A DNA stretch of 64,000 nt from Pseudophaeobacter flagellatus (GCF_021228235.1 NZ_JAJQRG010000001.1:124001-188000), one strand, 5' to 3'; shown: positions 1 to 9,885, counted from the first letter of the stretch. Numbers and translations are program-made. Notes: generated from the sequence alone by a model not told the origin.

Positions 1-611
1 AAGATGCGGAAAAAACCGGCGCCATCGACCTTGGCGGCCTTGACCAGATCACTGGGGATGGTGACGTAGAAGTTTCGGAAAAACAAAGTGGTAAAGCCGA
101 TCCCATAGACCACATGGGCAAAGATCAGCCCCGGAATGGTGCCAGCCAGCCCCATCATTCCCAGCATCCTGGCCATGGGAAGCAGCACCACCTGAAAGGG
201 GATGAAACAGCCAAAGAGCATGGCAGAAAAGATCAGATTGGCACCGCGAAAATTCCACTGGGCGATGATATAACCATTGGCGGCCCCCAAAAAGGTGGAA
301 ATCAGGACCGCAGGCACTGCCAGCAGGACCGAGTTCCAGAAATAGGGGCGTAGCCCTTCGCACTGGATGCCGGTACAGGCCCCCGACCAGGCGGTGCGCC
401 AGGCATCAAAGGTTAGCTCTCGCGGGAAGGCCACCAGGCTGCCGCTGCGGATTTCCTCCAGGCTTTTCAGCGAGGTGGTCACCATGACAAACAGCGGCAT
501 CAGGTAGAACAGCGCAAATAGGCCTAGCAGGATGAACAGGAGCCAGCGCAGGGCAATCCTGCCGGGGGCACGCGGTGCCGGGCCAGGGGGAGAGGCGGTG
601 AAATCAGTCAT
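1..611 (-). CDS. Sugar ABC transporter permease (MalG-type), 3' end missing
   Basis: Inner-membrane permease of a binding-protein-dependent carbohydrate importer. The reading frame begins MTDFTASPPGPAP and has a first membrane span (WLLFILLGLFALFYLMPLF), further hydrophobic segments, and an EAA-type loop (VKAAKVDGAGFFRIF) that docks the ATPase. About 203 codons are visible; the family is usually about 280 residues, so the C-terminus and probably the ATPase gene lie beyond the left edge. The start at 611 overlaps the end of the upstream permease gene by 8 bases, so the two are translationally coupled. It resembles the second permease of glucose/mannose-type (GtsC-like) systems; the substrate is inferred from the neighbouring binding protein. 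Confidence 0.85.
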   Translation of the reverse strand, partial: MTDFTASPPGPAPRAPGRIALRWLLFILLGLFALFYLMPLFVMVTTSLKSLEEIRSGSLVAFPRELTFDAWRTAWSGACTGIQCEGLRPYFWNSVLLAVPAVLISTFLGAANGYIIAQWNFRGANLIFSAMLFGCFIPFQVVLLPMARMLGMMGLAGTIPGLIFAHVVYGIGFTTLFFRNFYVTIPSDLVKAAKVDGAGFFRI

Positions 612-1476
612 GTTTTGCCCGCAATTCAGAATAGAGATAGGGAACAACGATGGCAAAGACGACAGCCATCATCACCATGGCAGAGCTGGCCGCCTGGCCA
701 ATATCGCCGCGCGAAAACGCCATGGCATACATATAGGTCGCAGGTAGATCAGTGGCATAGCCAGGCCCGCCGCCGGTCAGGGCGACCACCAGATCAAAGC
801 TCTTGATGGCCAGATGCGCCAGTACGATAAAGGCAGACAGGAAGATCGGCGCCATAGAGGGCAGGATGATGGCGGAATAGATCCGCCAACCTGGGATGCC
901 ATCGACCTGGGCCGCCTTGATGATCTCGCCATCGACGCTGCGCAGGCCTGCTAGAAACAGCGCCATCACAAAGCCCGAGGCCTGCCAGACGCCGGCAACC
1001 ACCACCGCATAGATCGCCATGTCAGGATCAATGATCCAGCTAAAGCGAAAGCTGTCAAACCCCCAGCCGCGCACCATGGCCTCCAACCCTAGGCCGGGAT
1101 TCATGATCCATTTCCAGGCGGTGCCGGTCACGATCATCGAAAGCGCCATGGGATAGAGGTAGATGGTGCGCAGCACCCCTTCGATGCGGATGCGCTGATC
1201 CAGCAGGATCGCCAGCCCCAGCCCCAACAGCATGGAGATGCCGATAAAGAGGCTGCCAAACAGGAACAGATTGTCCATCGCAGTATCCCAGCGCGGCGCC
1301 GCCAGCAGGCGCTTGTACTGGATCAGCCCGTGCAGATCATATCTGGGCAGCAGTTTAGATCGGGTCAGCGAAATCCAGGCGGTCCAGCCGATAAAGCCGT
1401 ACACAAAGATAAGGATCGCCACAAAAGAGGGGGCCAGAACCATCTTGGGGATCTGGCGTTCCAACCATGCATGCAT
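604..1476 (-). CDS. Sugar ABC transporter permease (MalF-type)
   Basis: First permease subunit of the same carbohydrate importer, 290 residues, a normal length for the family. It begins MHAWLERQIPKMVLAPSF, has about six hydrophobic segments, and carries the cytoplasmic EAA loop GEIIKAAQVDGIPGWRIY near residues 185-202. It lies between the binding-protein gene (84 bases upstream, with a stem-loop between them) and the second permease gene (8-base overlap). It should heterodimerise with the second permease to form the membrane channel. Confidence 0.88.
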   Translation of the reverse strand: MHAWLERQIPKMVLAPSFVAILIFVYGFIGWTAWISLTRSKLLPRYDLHGLIQYKRLLAAPRWDTAMDNLFLFGSLFIGISMLLGLGLAILLDQRIRIEGVLRTIYLYPMALSMIVTGTAWKWIMNPGLGLEAMVRGWGFDSFRFSWIIDPDMAIYAVVVAGVWQASGFVMALFLAGLRSVDGEIIKAAQVDGIPGWRIYSAIILPSMAPIFLSAFIVLAHLAIKSFDLVVALTGGGPGYATDLPATYMYAMAFSRGDIGQAASSAMVMMAVVFAIVVPYLYSELRAKHD

Positions 1477-1500
1477 GAGGTTTTGCCTTTATTGGTCGCC

Positions 1501-1529
1501 TGCGCCCTGCCAAATACGGGCAGAGCGCA
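1501..1529 (-). promoter_or_regulatory. Intra-operon stem-loop between binding-protein and permease genes
   Basis: Two 11-base arms (1501-1511 and 1519-1529) flank a 7-base loop. On the minus-strand transcript the only imperfection is one U-G wobble. There is no T-run after it, so it is more likely an mRNA stabiliser or partial attenuator than a full terminator. Such hairpins after periplasmic binding-protein genes are known to leave more message for the binding protein than for the permeases (the malE-malF arrangement); that role here is inferred. Confidence 0.6.
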
Positions 1530-1560
1530 AACGGATCAGAGGGGGCGTGGATCGTTCAGA

Positions 1561-2805
1561 TCAGAGCGAGTTTGCCACGGCTGCGACCAGCATCTCGACC
1601 GCATCCGCAGAGGACATGTCAGAGTTGAAATGCGCGGTGACCACATCGGTGATGGCCCCGGACTGGGCGCCGCGCATCGCCATGCCATGGGCATAGCTGG
1701 GCAGCAGTGTCCCCTCTTCGGAACTGGTCTTCATTTCGGCTGCCGACAGATGGGCGCAGGAGTCAAACGCATCCATTTCGACATCGGTGCGGGCCGGGAT
1801 CGAGCCCTTGTTGAGGTTAAAGACCTTCTGGAAATTCTGGCCGACGATCAGCTTGGCCAAGAGCGCCTGACCCTCTTGTTTGTCGCTGCCAGTGACATCG
1901 AACATGGCAAAGCTGTCGACATTATACAGGAATCCCTCTCCCGGTGCCGAGGCGCAGAGGAAATCCTCACCCGGCACCTTGCCAGCGGCCAGGAATTCGC
2001 CCTTGGCCCAATCGCCCATGATCTGAAAGGCGGCTTCGCCATTCATCACCATAGAGGTGGCCAGGTTCCAGTCGCGGCCGGGGAAGTTACTGTCCACATA
2101 GCCGCGCATCTTGCGCATCTGGTCAAAGACCGCGACCATCTTGTCAGAGGCCAGAACCTCTGGGTCCAGGTCGACAAAGGCCTTGTCAAAATCTTCTGCC
2201 CCCAACAGCCCAAGCGCGACAACTTCAAAAATGGTGGCATCCTGCCAGGCCTGGCCGCCATGGGCCAGCGGGATCACCCCCGCCGCCATCAGCTTGTCAG
2301 CGGCGGCGTTGAACGCGTCCCAGCTGGTTGGCATGGCGATGTCATTGGCGGCCAGGATTTCGGCATTGGCCCAAAGCCAGTCAACCCGGTGGACATTGAC
2401 CGGCGCGGCGCACCATTGGCCTTCGCACTTCATATGCGCCGCAATCGAGGCGGGCAGGACCTTGTCCCAGCCCTCGGCTTCGGCGACGGCAGAAATATCG
2501 GCCAGCACACCTTCTTCGTACCATTCCTGAATGGCAGGGCCTTTCAGCTGCACCGCAGTGGGGGCGTTGCCAGACAGCACCCGCGCCCGCAGCGCCGTCA
2601 TGGCGGCATCGCCACCGCCGCCCGCCACTGGCATATCGGTCCAGGTGCCGCCATTGGCCGCGAATTCTTGCTGCAGCACGGCAACGGATTTTGCCTCGCC
2701 GCCGGATGTCCACCAATGCAGTACTTCGGCCTCGGGGCCGGCCTGGGCCAGGGTTGCGGCGACAAAGGCCAGGGTTGAACTGGCCGCAAATACGGATCTT
2801 TTCAT
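1561..2805 (-). CDS. Sugar ABC transporter substrate-binding protein
   Basis: Periplasmic solute-binding protein, 414 residues, capturing a sugar for the two permeases downstream. The start at 2805 is chosen over an in-frame one 49 codons upstream because it follows a strong GGAGG-type site and begins a classical signal peptide (MKRSVFAASSTLAFVAATLAQA). The mature protein starts GPEAEVLHWWTSGGE, a signature of glucose/mannose-type binding proteins (extracellular family 1), and it keeps aromatic-rich segments such as GDWAKGEF. It lies divergent from a response regulator/kinase pair, as glucose gts operons often do, so that pair probably controls it. Glucose or a related hexose is the best guess; this is inference. 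Confidence 0.87.
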   Translation of the reverse strand: MKRSVFAASSTLAFVAATLAQAGPEAEVLHWWTSGGEAKSVAVLQQEFAANGGTWTDMPVAGGGGDAAMTALRARVLSGNAPTAVQLKGPAIQEWYEEGVLADISAVAEAEGWDKVLPASIAAHMKCEGQWCAAPVNVHRVDWLWANAEILAANDIAMPTSWDAFNAAADKLMAAGVIPLAHGGQAWQDATIFEVVALGLLGAEDFDKAFVDLDPEVLASDKMVAVFDQMRKMRGYVDSNFPGRDWNLATSMVMNGEAAFQIMGDWAKGEFLAAGKVPGEDFLCASAPGEGFLYNVDSFAMFDVTGSDKQEGQALLAKLIVGQNFQKVFNLNKGSIPARTDVEMDAFDSCAHLSAAEMKTSSEEGTLLPSYAHGMAMRGAQSGAITDVVTAHFNSDMSSADAVEMLVAAVANSL

Positions 2806-3002
2806 GGTGTCTTCCTCCCATAGTTGATGCGGGGCCGATGCTGACCCCTTTATGCAGGGCCCGCTCCCTCCTCCTGAGGCGAGTCCCGCAGATGCCACCG
2901 CCTGGGTGACAGTCCTGTGGACAGCCTGCGCTGGCAGTTGCCGCCGGAGCAATGGGCCAAGCGCGCAGTGGCGGGCACAGCGGGCAAAAAAACGGCGGTT
3001 TC

Positions 3003-3028
3003 GTTACATCTTGTTACCAAGCAGTTAT
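3003..3028 (+). promoter_or_regulatory. Three phased GTTA(C/T) repeats, candidate response-regulator site
   Basis: GTTAC at 3003, GTTAC at 3013 and GTTAT at 3024 are spaced 10 and 11 bases apart, about one helical turn, in the 347-base gap between the divergent sugar-transporter operon and the response regulator. OmpR-family dimers bind direct repeats with this pitch. The site could serve either promoter. Nothing else recognisable was found in 2806-3152. Confidence 0.4.
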
Positions 3029-3152
3029 CACCGGCGTTGAAATTGGGCAGTCTGGCCTGACCTCGGGGGCTGACCCATGGCCCGGAGGGCGATACGGGCC
3101 GCAGAGGCGAGGCTGCACTACGGCTGCAAAAACGGAGGCACAGACAGAGGCA

Positions 3153-3902
3153 ATGGCAATCTCCCGGCTCTTGGTGGTGGATGATGATGCGGAAACCCGC
3201 AGCATGTTGACACAATTTCTGCAGCAAAACGGATTTATCGCCCTGGCCGCCAGCAGCGAGGCAGAGATCCGCAGCCATATGCGGGCCGGGCGTATCGACT
3301 TGATCCTGCTGGATGTGATGCTGGGGGATGAAAACGGCGTCGAGATCTGCGCCCGGCTGCGGGCAGAACAGGATGTGCCGATCATCCTGGTTTCCGCCCT
3401 GTCGCAGGATCATCAGCGCATGGCTGGCTACGAGGTGGGGGCAGATGACTATATCGCCAAGCCCTTTAACCCTGATCTGCTGCTGGCGCGGCTTCGGGCG
3501 GTGTTGCAGCGGGCCAGTCGCAGTGCATCACTGGTCTATCGTCGTCGCTTGGCCCTGTTTCGGTTTGGCGGCTGGACCTATGATGGCAAACGCAACGAGG
3601 TGCTGTCGCCGCAGGGCTTTCAGGTGGCGCTGTCCCAACGCGAGACCAGCCTGCTCAAGGTGTTTCTGGCCAATCCGCATATTCCCCTCACGCGGGAAGA
3701 AATCCAGGCCTCCCTGCAAGAGGGGCAGACCTCGGCCCCGGTGGCCGGCGAAGGTGAAGGGTCGGGGCGGGCGATTGACATGCTGGTGGGGCGGCTGCGT
3801 TCCAAGATTGAAAGCGACCCAAAAGAGCCGCAGATGCTGCGTACCGCACGGGGGCTGGGCTATGTGCTGGCGGTGGATGTCAGCGAAGGGCCGCCAGAGT
3901 GA
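3153..3902 (+). CDS. OmpR/PhoB-family response regulator
   Basis: DNA-binding response regulator of 249 residues. The N-terminal receiver domain (about 1-120) shows the acidic pocket VVDDDAE, the phospho-acceptor Asp54 in LILLDVMLGDENG, and Lys103 in YIAKPF. The C-terminal winged helix (about 145-245) has the usual ending MLRTARGLGYVLA. The start at 3153 is preferred because the receiver fold begins there and AGAGG precedes it; the longer frame upstream encodes no recognisable domain. It overlaps the kinase gene by GTGA, so the two are co-translated. It is divergent from the sugar-transporter operon and probably regulates it. Confidence 0.92.
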   Translation: MAISRLLVVDDDAETRSMLTQFLQQNGFIALAASSEAEIRSHMRAGRIDLILLDVMLGDENGVEICARLRAEQDVPIILVSALSQDHQRMAGYEVGADDYIAKPFNPDLLLARLRAVLQRASRSASLVYRRRLALFRFGGWTYDGKRNEVLSPQGFQVALSQRETSLLKVFLANPHIPLTREEIQASLQEGQTSAPVAGEGEGSGRAIDMLVGRLRSKIESDPKEPQMLRTARGLGYVLAVDVSEGPPE

Positions 3903-5383
3903 ACTGGCGCATCGGGTTGAAAGCGCTGGCGCGCCTGTGGATCCTGGCCGCATTCCTGCTGGGCGCTGGCGCAACGGTGCTCTGGCTGCAGTCGGTGCAG
4001 AGCTGGCAACAGCACCTGGCCCGCAGCGAGGTAACGGGGATTTTGCTGTTTGATGCCCTGAAGGGCGAAGCTCAGCCACCACAGGGGGTGCAGATCACTG
4101 CGATGCCGCAGATCCCGGTCACGGGGGCGCGACAGTGGGCGCGACAATGGGTGCGTCAGCAAGGGGCCGGGGCAGGGGTGGATTCAAGCACCGCGCGGGG
4201 TTTTGTCACCGAGGTTTCGATCAAGCCCGGCTTTGCCGCCGGGGGGCCGGGGCAGGCAGGGGCGGGGCTGCGCCTGGTGATCGTATCGCCCGCGCTGCGC
4301 TATGCGGTGGCCGATCTTGCAACCGCCGCAGGGCAAAGCGCTGCGGCCAAGCTGGGGGCGGTGACCCGTCTGCTTGCGACCCATTGCAGTGATCCGGTGG
4401 TTTTTGCCCAGTTTGGCGAACAGGGCTGGCGGCGGATCAATGGTGCCGAGGTCTGGGGTTGCGACGCGGCACCACGGGATCTGCGCCTGCTGGCGGTGAT
4501 TGTGGCGGCGGTGGGGCTGGCCATATTGCTCAGCCAGAGCGGCGAGACCGTGGCGCGCTTTGGTACCTTTGCCCAGCTGTTGCGCCAGCGCCGAACCCTG
4601 GGCGGGCCAGACAGCTATTCCACCCAGGGGCCAGTTGAATTGCAGCAGATCGTTGCGGCAGTGAACGCCCATCTGGCGGCGGCCCGGGCGCAGATTGCCA
4701 AGCGCGCCACGGTGCTTTCTGCGGTAAGTCATGATCTGGGCACGCCGGCCACCCGGCTGCGGTTGCGGGCGGCGTTGATCGCGGATCCGACGCTGCGCCA
4801 GAAGCTGGAGGCCGATATCGACAGTATGACCGGCATGATCGAAAGCGTGCTGACCTATACCCGCTCAGAGCTGAGCCTCGAGGTGCCGCGCCAAATATCG
4901 CTCAGCGCGCTGGTCGAGGCCCTGGTGGCGGATTATCAGGATCTTGGTCGCCCGGTGACCTATGTCAGCCCGGTTCCGGACGTGGTCCTGGGGGCGCAAT
5001 CGCTGTTTTCGGCCCGCAGCGGTCAGGGCGGGCTGCCTGATGCCCGCCGGGTTCTGGTGACGGCCCGGCCCATCTTGCTGCAACGCGCGCTGGCCAATCT
5101 GGTCGACAACGCCTTGAAATATGGCCGCCGCGCCGAGGTTCAGCTAGAGGCGAGTGCGGACTGGGCGATCATCACGGTTGAGGACGAGGGATCGGAGCTG
5201 AGCGTCGCTGAAATCGAAGCGGTGCTGGCCCCCTTTCAGCGTGGTGCCAACAGCACTGCCATCGACGGGTTTGGCTTGGGGCTGACCATCGTCGCCACCG
5301 TTGCGACCCAGCATGGCGGCAACCTTCGGTTTGAACGTGGCAGCCAGGGGCTGCGTGCACGGCTGGAAATACGGCGAAACTAG
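3899..5383 (+). CDS. Sensor histidine kinase partner of the response regulator
   Basis: Membrane histidine kinase of 494 residues with a GTG start overlapping the regulator stop. A membrane span lies at about residues 11-31, a periplasmic sensing region at 32-193, and a second span at about 195-213. The dimerisation/phospho-acceptor helix holds His278 (SAVSHDLGTPATRLR). The ATPase domain shows the N box LVDNALKYG (Asn404) and a G2 box GFGLGL near 457-462. The H box has Gly where most kinases have Arg (SHDLGTP). The sensor domain matches nothing I recognise; by position it may sense sugar availability, directly or through the neighbouring binding protein. Confidence 0.9.
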   Translation: MNWRIGLKALARLWILAAFLLGAGATVLWLQSVQSWQQHLARSEVTGILLFDALKGEAQPPQGVQITAMPQIPVTGARQWARQWVRQQGAGAGVDSSTARGFVTEVSIKPGFAAGGPGQAGAGLRLVIVSPALRYAVADLATAAGQSAAAKLGAVTRLLATHCSDPVVFAQFGEQGWRRINGAEVWGCDAAPRDLRLLAVIVAAVGLAILLSQSGETVARFGTFAQLLRQRRTLGGPDSYSTQGPVELQQIVAAVNAHLAAARAQIAKRATVLSAVSHDLGTPATRLRLRAALIADPTLRQKLEADIDSMTGMIESVLTYTRSELSLEVPRQISLSALVEALVADYQDLGRPVTYVSPVPDVVLGAQSLFSARSGQGGLPDARRVLVTARPILLQRALANLVDNALKYGRRAEVQLEASADWAIITVEDEGSELSVAEIEAVLAPFQRGANSTAIDGFGLGLTIVATVATQHGGNLRFERGSQGLRARLEIRRN

Positions 5384-5616
5384 CCTGGCCAGCCCGCCTG
5401 TCGTGGCCTCCTCTCTCTTGACCTCGCCTTTAAGTTGGCTTTAACCCTGCCAAAATTCAGGGCTACCTGCGGCGACGCGATTCTCGTATTACGCACGGGG
5501 GTGTTTATTGAAATGCAGCCTTGCTAGGTTGCGGTATTGTTCGCGGTATGCAGGTTTGTAAAAACAGGGGAAAAAATTAACATCTTTTCCCTAGTATTTC
5601 AAATGTACGCTTTTGG

Positions 5617-8142
5617 GTGTGGTGGTATGACTCTGTGGTAGAAGCTTCTGAAAAACCCGTTTGGGGGCTGGTAAGGGCCACTTACACTCTTATTCTAGTT
5701 GCATTTTTGGTGATCTTGGCTGGCGGATATTATTCCGAGCAAAAGAATGCCGAGGTCCATGACCGGGCTTTGCGCGCCGAGGTGCGGCGTGAGGCAAATC
5801 GAATAAAATCAAATTTTGAAGGCGCCTTGAACAGCGATATCCAGGTGGCGCGCGGCCTGGTTGCAGTGCTCTCGACCGAACCAGAGATGACGCAGGAGAG
5901 GTTTTCTGAGCTGTCCGAGCGGGTAATTGGCGAAAATACCAGCATCAGCCATATTGCTGCCGCCCCTGATATGGTGGTGTCAATGATCTACCCGCTTGCG
6001 GGCAATGAGGAAGCGCTTGGCCTGGACTACAATCATACCGAAAGCCAACGCGCGGTCGTCATGCGGGTGCGAGACACGGAAGAGCTGATCTTGACCGGTC
6101 CCGTCCCGCTGGTACAGGGCGGCAATGCGCTGCTTGGGCGCTTTCCGGTTTTTACTGGCACGGGTGAGGCGCGGCACTTCTGGGGGATCGTGTCCTCTGT
6201 GATCAAGACGGAACCCTTTTTTGCCAGACATGGTCTGGAGGCAGAGGACCTTGGGATCGAGGTGGCGCTCATCGGGCGGGATGGCACGGGGGCCAAGGGC
6301 GAGCAGTTTTTCGGAGACCCCGATATCGTGACGGACAGGCCGGTGCGGGTGGATGTCTTTTTGCCAGGTGGGTCCTGGCAGATTGCGGCGCGGCCAAAGG
6401 GCGGCTGGGAGGCAAGGCGAAACAATCCCTGGCCCTGGCGCGCGGTACTGTTTGTGGCGGGAACCCTGATTCTGGTTCCGATCTATACCGCCGGGCGCTT
6501 GTCTGCTGCGCGGCACGCCATCATTCGCACTCTGCGCGGCCGCGAGCATGAGCTGGAGACCATCTCTCGGCGGCTCGAGGTTGCGGTGGAGATATCGAAG
6601 ATTGGCATTTGGGAGGTGAACACCAAAACAGGCGAGGTGATCTGGGATGCGAACCTGCGCAAGATGTATGGTCTCAGTGCTGATGAGCCTGTCCGCTTTG
6701 GCACCTGGGAAGTCCATCTGCATCCCGATGACCAAAAACGGGCCGTCCAAGAGCACAGGGATTCGTCCCATGCGGGGGGCAGCTACGCATCGGAATTTCG
6801 CATTCTGCTGCCCACGAATGAGGTAAAGCATATCCGCGCCATGGGCACCGCCTATGTGGATGGGGATGGCTGGCTGCGCATGATTGGCGTCAATCTGGAT
6901 GTGACCAGCGATGTGCATCTGCGTGAAAGGCTGATCGAGGCGAATTCAGCCCTTTTGCAACGCAACAATGAACTGAATGACGCCAAAATCGCTGCCGAAC
7001 GGGCGGACCGTGCCAAATCGGAATTCCTGGCCAATATGAGCCATGAAATCCGTACGCCGATGAACGGCGTTTTGGGCATGGCGGATTTGATGGCAAATTC
7101 GGACCTTGGCCCACAGGAACGACAATACCTTGATACGATCAGAGATTCCTCTGATGCGCTGCTCAAGATCATCAATGATATCCTGGATCTGTCGCGCCTT
7201 GAATCCGGCCAACTGGCGATCAATCCGGTTGATTTCGATCTGCGCCACTGTGTGGCCGGGGCGGTCAACCTACTGCGCCCCAAGGCCCGCGAAAAGGGGC
7301 TGTGGGTCTCGGTTGAGTTTTCCGATGATCTGCCGGACCGGGTGCGTGGCGACGATGGACGACTACGGCAAATTCTGGTCAACCTTGTTGGCAATGCGGT
7401 GAAATTCACCGCGCAGGGCGGGGTGGACATTAAAGTCAGCTGCCAGAAAGAGGATCCCTATCAGCTGCAAATCTCGGTCGACGACACCGGAATCGGCATC
7501 TCTGATAGCCAGGCGGAACATATCTTTGATCGCTTTTCACAGGCGGATGCGGCCATCACTCGCGCCTTTGGCGGCACCGGGCTGGGGCTGACGATTTCCA
7601 GTATTCTGGCGCAGCGTATGGGCGGTGGCATAGAGCTGTGCCGCCAAAAGGAGAAAGGCTCTTGCTTTCGGGTTGCGGTGAATTTTGACAAACCAATTGG
7701 ACCGAAAAGCAACTCTACCGTCGAAGCCCTGCTGGATACTGCGATCTTGGCGGGCTGTCGGGTGCTTTTGGCTGAGGACAATAAAACCAACCGCCTGTTG
7801 GTGCGCAAATATCTGGAAGGGTTGGGGATCCATCTGACCGAGGCCCACAATGGCCGAGAAGCGGTGACCCTGTGCCAACAAATTATGCCGGATATCATCC
7901 TGATGGATATGTCGATGCCAGAGCTAGACGGTCTGGCCGCCACCCGTGAAATTCGCGCGCTTGATATCGCGCAGCCGCAGATTGTTGCCTTGACCGCCAA
8001 TGCCTTTGATACAGATCGCGACGCCTGTCTGGCGGCTGGTATGGATTATTTCCTGCAAAAGCCCATTTCCAAATCTCTGCTGCTGCAAAGCCTCAGCATG
8101 CTGCGGATCGGCCAGGAAACCCGGCATGGTCTTTCAGGTTAG
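5617..8142 (+). CDS. CHASE/PAS hybrid histidine kinase with receiver domain
   Basis: A large orphan hybrid kinase of about 841 residues. In order: membrane span (about 17-40), an extracytoplasmic CHASE-like region (about 50-260), second span (273-292), a PAS fold (about 320-430, with [13 protein letters not shown]), coiled-coil linker, HisKA with His476 in [15 protein letters not shown], HATPase ([20 protein letters not shown]), then a receiver with phospho-acceptor Asp764 in [13 protein letters not shown]. The receiver ends the protein, so a separate phosphotransfer protein or output regulator is expected elsewhere. The start is uncertain: GTG at 5617 has no clear ribosome site, and GTG at 5635 is an alternative. 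The 233-base gap before it is AT-richer than its surroundings and shows no other feature. Confidence 0.88.
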   Translation: MWWYDSVVEASEKPVWGLVRATYTLILVAFLVILAGGYYSEQKNAEVHDRALRAEVRREANRIKSNFEGALNSDIQVARGLVAVLSTEPEMTQERFSELSERVIGENTSISHIAAAPDMVVSMIYPLAGNEEALGLDYNHTESQRAVVMRVRDTEELILTGPVPLVQGGNALLGRFPVFTGTGEARHFWGIVSSVIKTEPFFARHGLEAEDLGIEVALIGRDGTGAKGEQFFGDPDIVTDRPVRVDVFLPGGSWQIAARPKGGWEARRNNPWPWRAVLFVAGTLILVPIYTAGRLSAARHAIIRTLRGREHELETISRRLEVAVEISKIGIWEVNTKTGEVIWDANLRKMYGLSADEPVRFGTWEVHLHPDDQKRAVQEHRDSSHAGGSYASEFRILLPTNEVKHIRAMGTAYVDGDGWLRMIGVNLDVTSDVHLRERLIEANSALLQRNNELNDAKIAAERADRAKSEFLANMSHEIRTPMNGVLGMADLMANSDLGPQERQYLDTIRDSSDALLKIINDILDLSRLESGQLAINPVDFDLRHCVAGAVNLLRPKAREKGLWVSVEFSDDLPDRVRGDDGRLRQILVNLVGNAVKFTAQGGVDIKVSCQKEDPYQLQISVDDTGIGISDSQAEHIFDRFSQADAAITRAFGGTGLGLTISSILAQRMGGGIELCRQKEKGSCFRVAVNFDKPIGPKSNSTVEALLDTAILAGCRVLLAEDNKTNRLLVRKYLEGLGIHLTEAHNGREAVTLCQQIMPDIILMDMSMPELDGLAATREIRALDIAQPQIVALTANAFDTDRDACLAAGMDYFLQKPISKSLLLQSLSMLRIGQETRHGLSG

Positions 8143-8185
8143 CCCATAGTCTTGCTGCCCGCCCCATTCTTTGCCTGTCACGCCC

Positions 8186-8920
8186 TCACTGCGCTAGCCT
8201 GGCGCTGACTGCGGCCTTGGCCTCTTTGCAGGCCTGGTCAAGGCTGGCGCCTGCGGCCAGGGAACAGGCCAGCGCCGTGGCCAGGCTGCAGCCGGTGCCA
8301 CGCTTTTCCAGGGGTAGACGTGGCGCGGCATAGGCGCGATGGCCCTGCGGGGCCTGGGGGCTGAACAGGTGGTCAATGCTGCGATCGCCACCTGCATGGC
8401 CGCCTTTAATCAGCACCGCAGCAACCCCTTTGGCCTGCATGACCTGTGCTTGGCACCGCAAGAGTGCCAGATCGTCTTGCGGGATTGACGCCAGCCCGCT
8501 CAGCCGGGCGCTTTCCTCCAGATTGGGGGTCAGAAGCGTGACCCGGCGCAGTAGCGGTGTCAGGCTGTCCAGCGACATCAATGTGCCGCCAGAGCTGCTC
8601 TTGAGCACCGGATCCAGCACAATGGGCAGGCCCTCGGGCAGGGCGTCTGCCAGATGCCGCGCTGCCTCGGCACTGCCGATCATGCCGATTTTCACCGCTC
8701 TCGGAGCGGTGCTTTTGTCTTCAAAGGCGGCGCGGATCTGGGCAGAGATAATCTGCGGCGGCACCGGGTGGATGGCCTGCAGCGCCTGATCGGTTTGTAC
8801 CGTCACGGCCGTTACCACCGGCGCGACCTCGCAGCCCAGGGTGGTGGCCATGGCCGTGTCGCGGCTCAACCCGGCACCACCGCTGCTATCGGTGCCAGCG
8901 ATGACCAGAATGCGGTTCAT
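8186..8920 (-). CDS. thiD: Hydroxymethylpyrimidine/phosphomethylpyrimidine kinase
   Basis: ThiD phosphorylates HMP to HMP-P and HMP-PP, the pyrimidine half of thiamine. 244 residues of ribokinase fold; the N-terminus ILVIAGTDSSGGAGL binds substrate, and the C-terminal KRGTGCSLATALACSLA is the anion-hole/ATP motif. It is the last gene of the thiamine operon, and its ATG overlaps the stop of the ThiF-like gene by 4 bases. It ends 43 bases from the convergent hybrid-kinase gene. Confidence 0.93.
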   Translation of the reverse strand: MNRILVIAGTDSSGGAGLSRDTAMATTLGCEVAPVVTAVTVQTDQALQAIHPVPPQIISAQIRAAFEDKSTAPRAVKIGMIGSAEAARHLADALPEGLPIVLDPVLKSSSGGTLMSLDSLTPLLRRVTLLTPNLEESARLSGLASIPQDDLALLRCQAQVMQAKGVAAVLIKGGHAGGDRSIDHLFSPQAPQGHRAYAAPRLPLEKRGTGCSLATALACSLAAGASLDQACKEAKAAVSARLAQ

Positions 8921-9885
8921 GCGATGGCTCCGGCAGCAATAATTTCGATCTGTGCAAAGCCGCGCGCCTGCAGATCACGCGCCACCCGCCAGGCGCGCAG
9001 TCCCGAGCGACAGCACAGGACAATCGGGCGCTTGGGACAAAGGTCAGCCGCCGCGATCTCTGCAGGCAGGATGCGGCGGGCCTGGGTGGTGATCAGATCC
9101 GGGGCCTCTGCTTTGGGGCGCAGGTCGATGACCTGCGCCTCTGGGGCGATCAGGGCCGGGCTGGTAAAACGCAGGGGGGCTGCGGGTTCGTCGGCGCCGT
9201 CAAAGCGAAAGCTGCCCAGGCTCAGATTAGCCATGTCCATCTGCATCAGCTGCCCCAAGGGCGAAGGGGCGTGATGCAGCAGAACCTTCAGTGCCATCTG
9301 CGCCTGCAGCGCGCCAATCATGCCAACCACCGGCCCCATCACACCACCGCTGGCGCAGCTGGCGGCGGTCTCGGGCAGGTCCGGGAACAGCGCCCGCAGC
9401 GAGGGCGCGCCAGCGCAAAAGCCGCCGACATAGCCGCGCTGCCCCAGCACCGAGGCAGAGATCAGCGGCAGGGTCTGCCGCAGGCAGGCATCGGACAGAA
9501 TATAGGAAGTGGCAAAATTATCCGCGCCGTCCAGCACAAGATCCACCTCTGTCAGATGCTGATCAACAGTGTCGGCGGTCAGGGCGGTTTTCTGCACCTG
9601 CAGCACCAGCTCTGGGTTGCGCGCTATCAGATGATCACGTGCGGCTGCCACCTTGGGGCGGCCGATGTCCTGCATGGTGAACAGGGTCTGCCGGTGTAGA
9701 TTGCTTTGCTCCACGTGGTCGGGATCCAGCAGGGTAATGCGGCCGATGCCAGCGCCTGCCAGATATTGCAGCGCCGGTGCCGCCAGCCCGCCGGCCCCAA
9801 CCACCAGGACATGGGTGCGCGCCAGCATCGCCTGGCCCTGCGGGCCGACTTCGGGCAGCATCATCTGGCGGGCATAGCGCGACAT
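8917..9885 (-). CDS. thiF: ThiF/MoeB/HesA adenylyltransferase with C-terminal rhodanese domain
   Basis: Activates the C-terminal glycine of the sulfur carrier ThiS by adenylation. 322 residues. The N-terminal E1-like domain has the nucleotide loop VVGAGGLAAPALQYLAGAG, followed by the DPDHVEQSNLHRQ stretch and DGADNF. The last ~90 residues form a rhodanese domain with active-site loop CCRSGLRA, suggesting it also passes sulfur. Some zinc-site cysteines typical of MoeB look absent or reduced. The start at 9885 is chosen because its ATGA overlaps the thiE stop; an in-frame ATG seven codons upstream is less likely. ThiF is inferred from operon position; MoeB-like proteins have the same fold. Confidence 0.85.
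   Translation of the reverse strand: MSRYARQMMLPEVGPQGQAMLARTHVLVVGAGGLAAPALQYLAGAGIGRITLLDPDHVEQSNLHRQTLFTMQDIGRPKVAAARDHLIARNPELVLQVQKTALTADTVDQHLTEVDLVLDGADNFATSYILSDACLRQTLPLISASVLGQRGYVGGFCAGAPSLRALFPDLPETAASCASGGVMGPVVGMIGALQAQMALKVLLHHAPSPLGQLMQMDMANLSLGSFRFDGADEPAAPLRFTSPALIAPEAQVIDLRPKAEAPDLITTQARRILPAEIAAADLCPKRPIVLCCRSGLRAWRVARDLQARGFAQIEIIAAGAIA

Noticed and set aside
1330-2778. 482-codon frame on the plus strand
   Set aside because: Antisense to the sugar-binding protein, which has a signal peptide and a good ribosome site.
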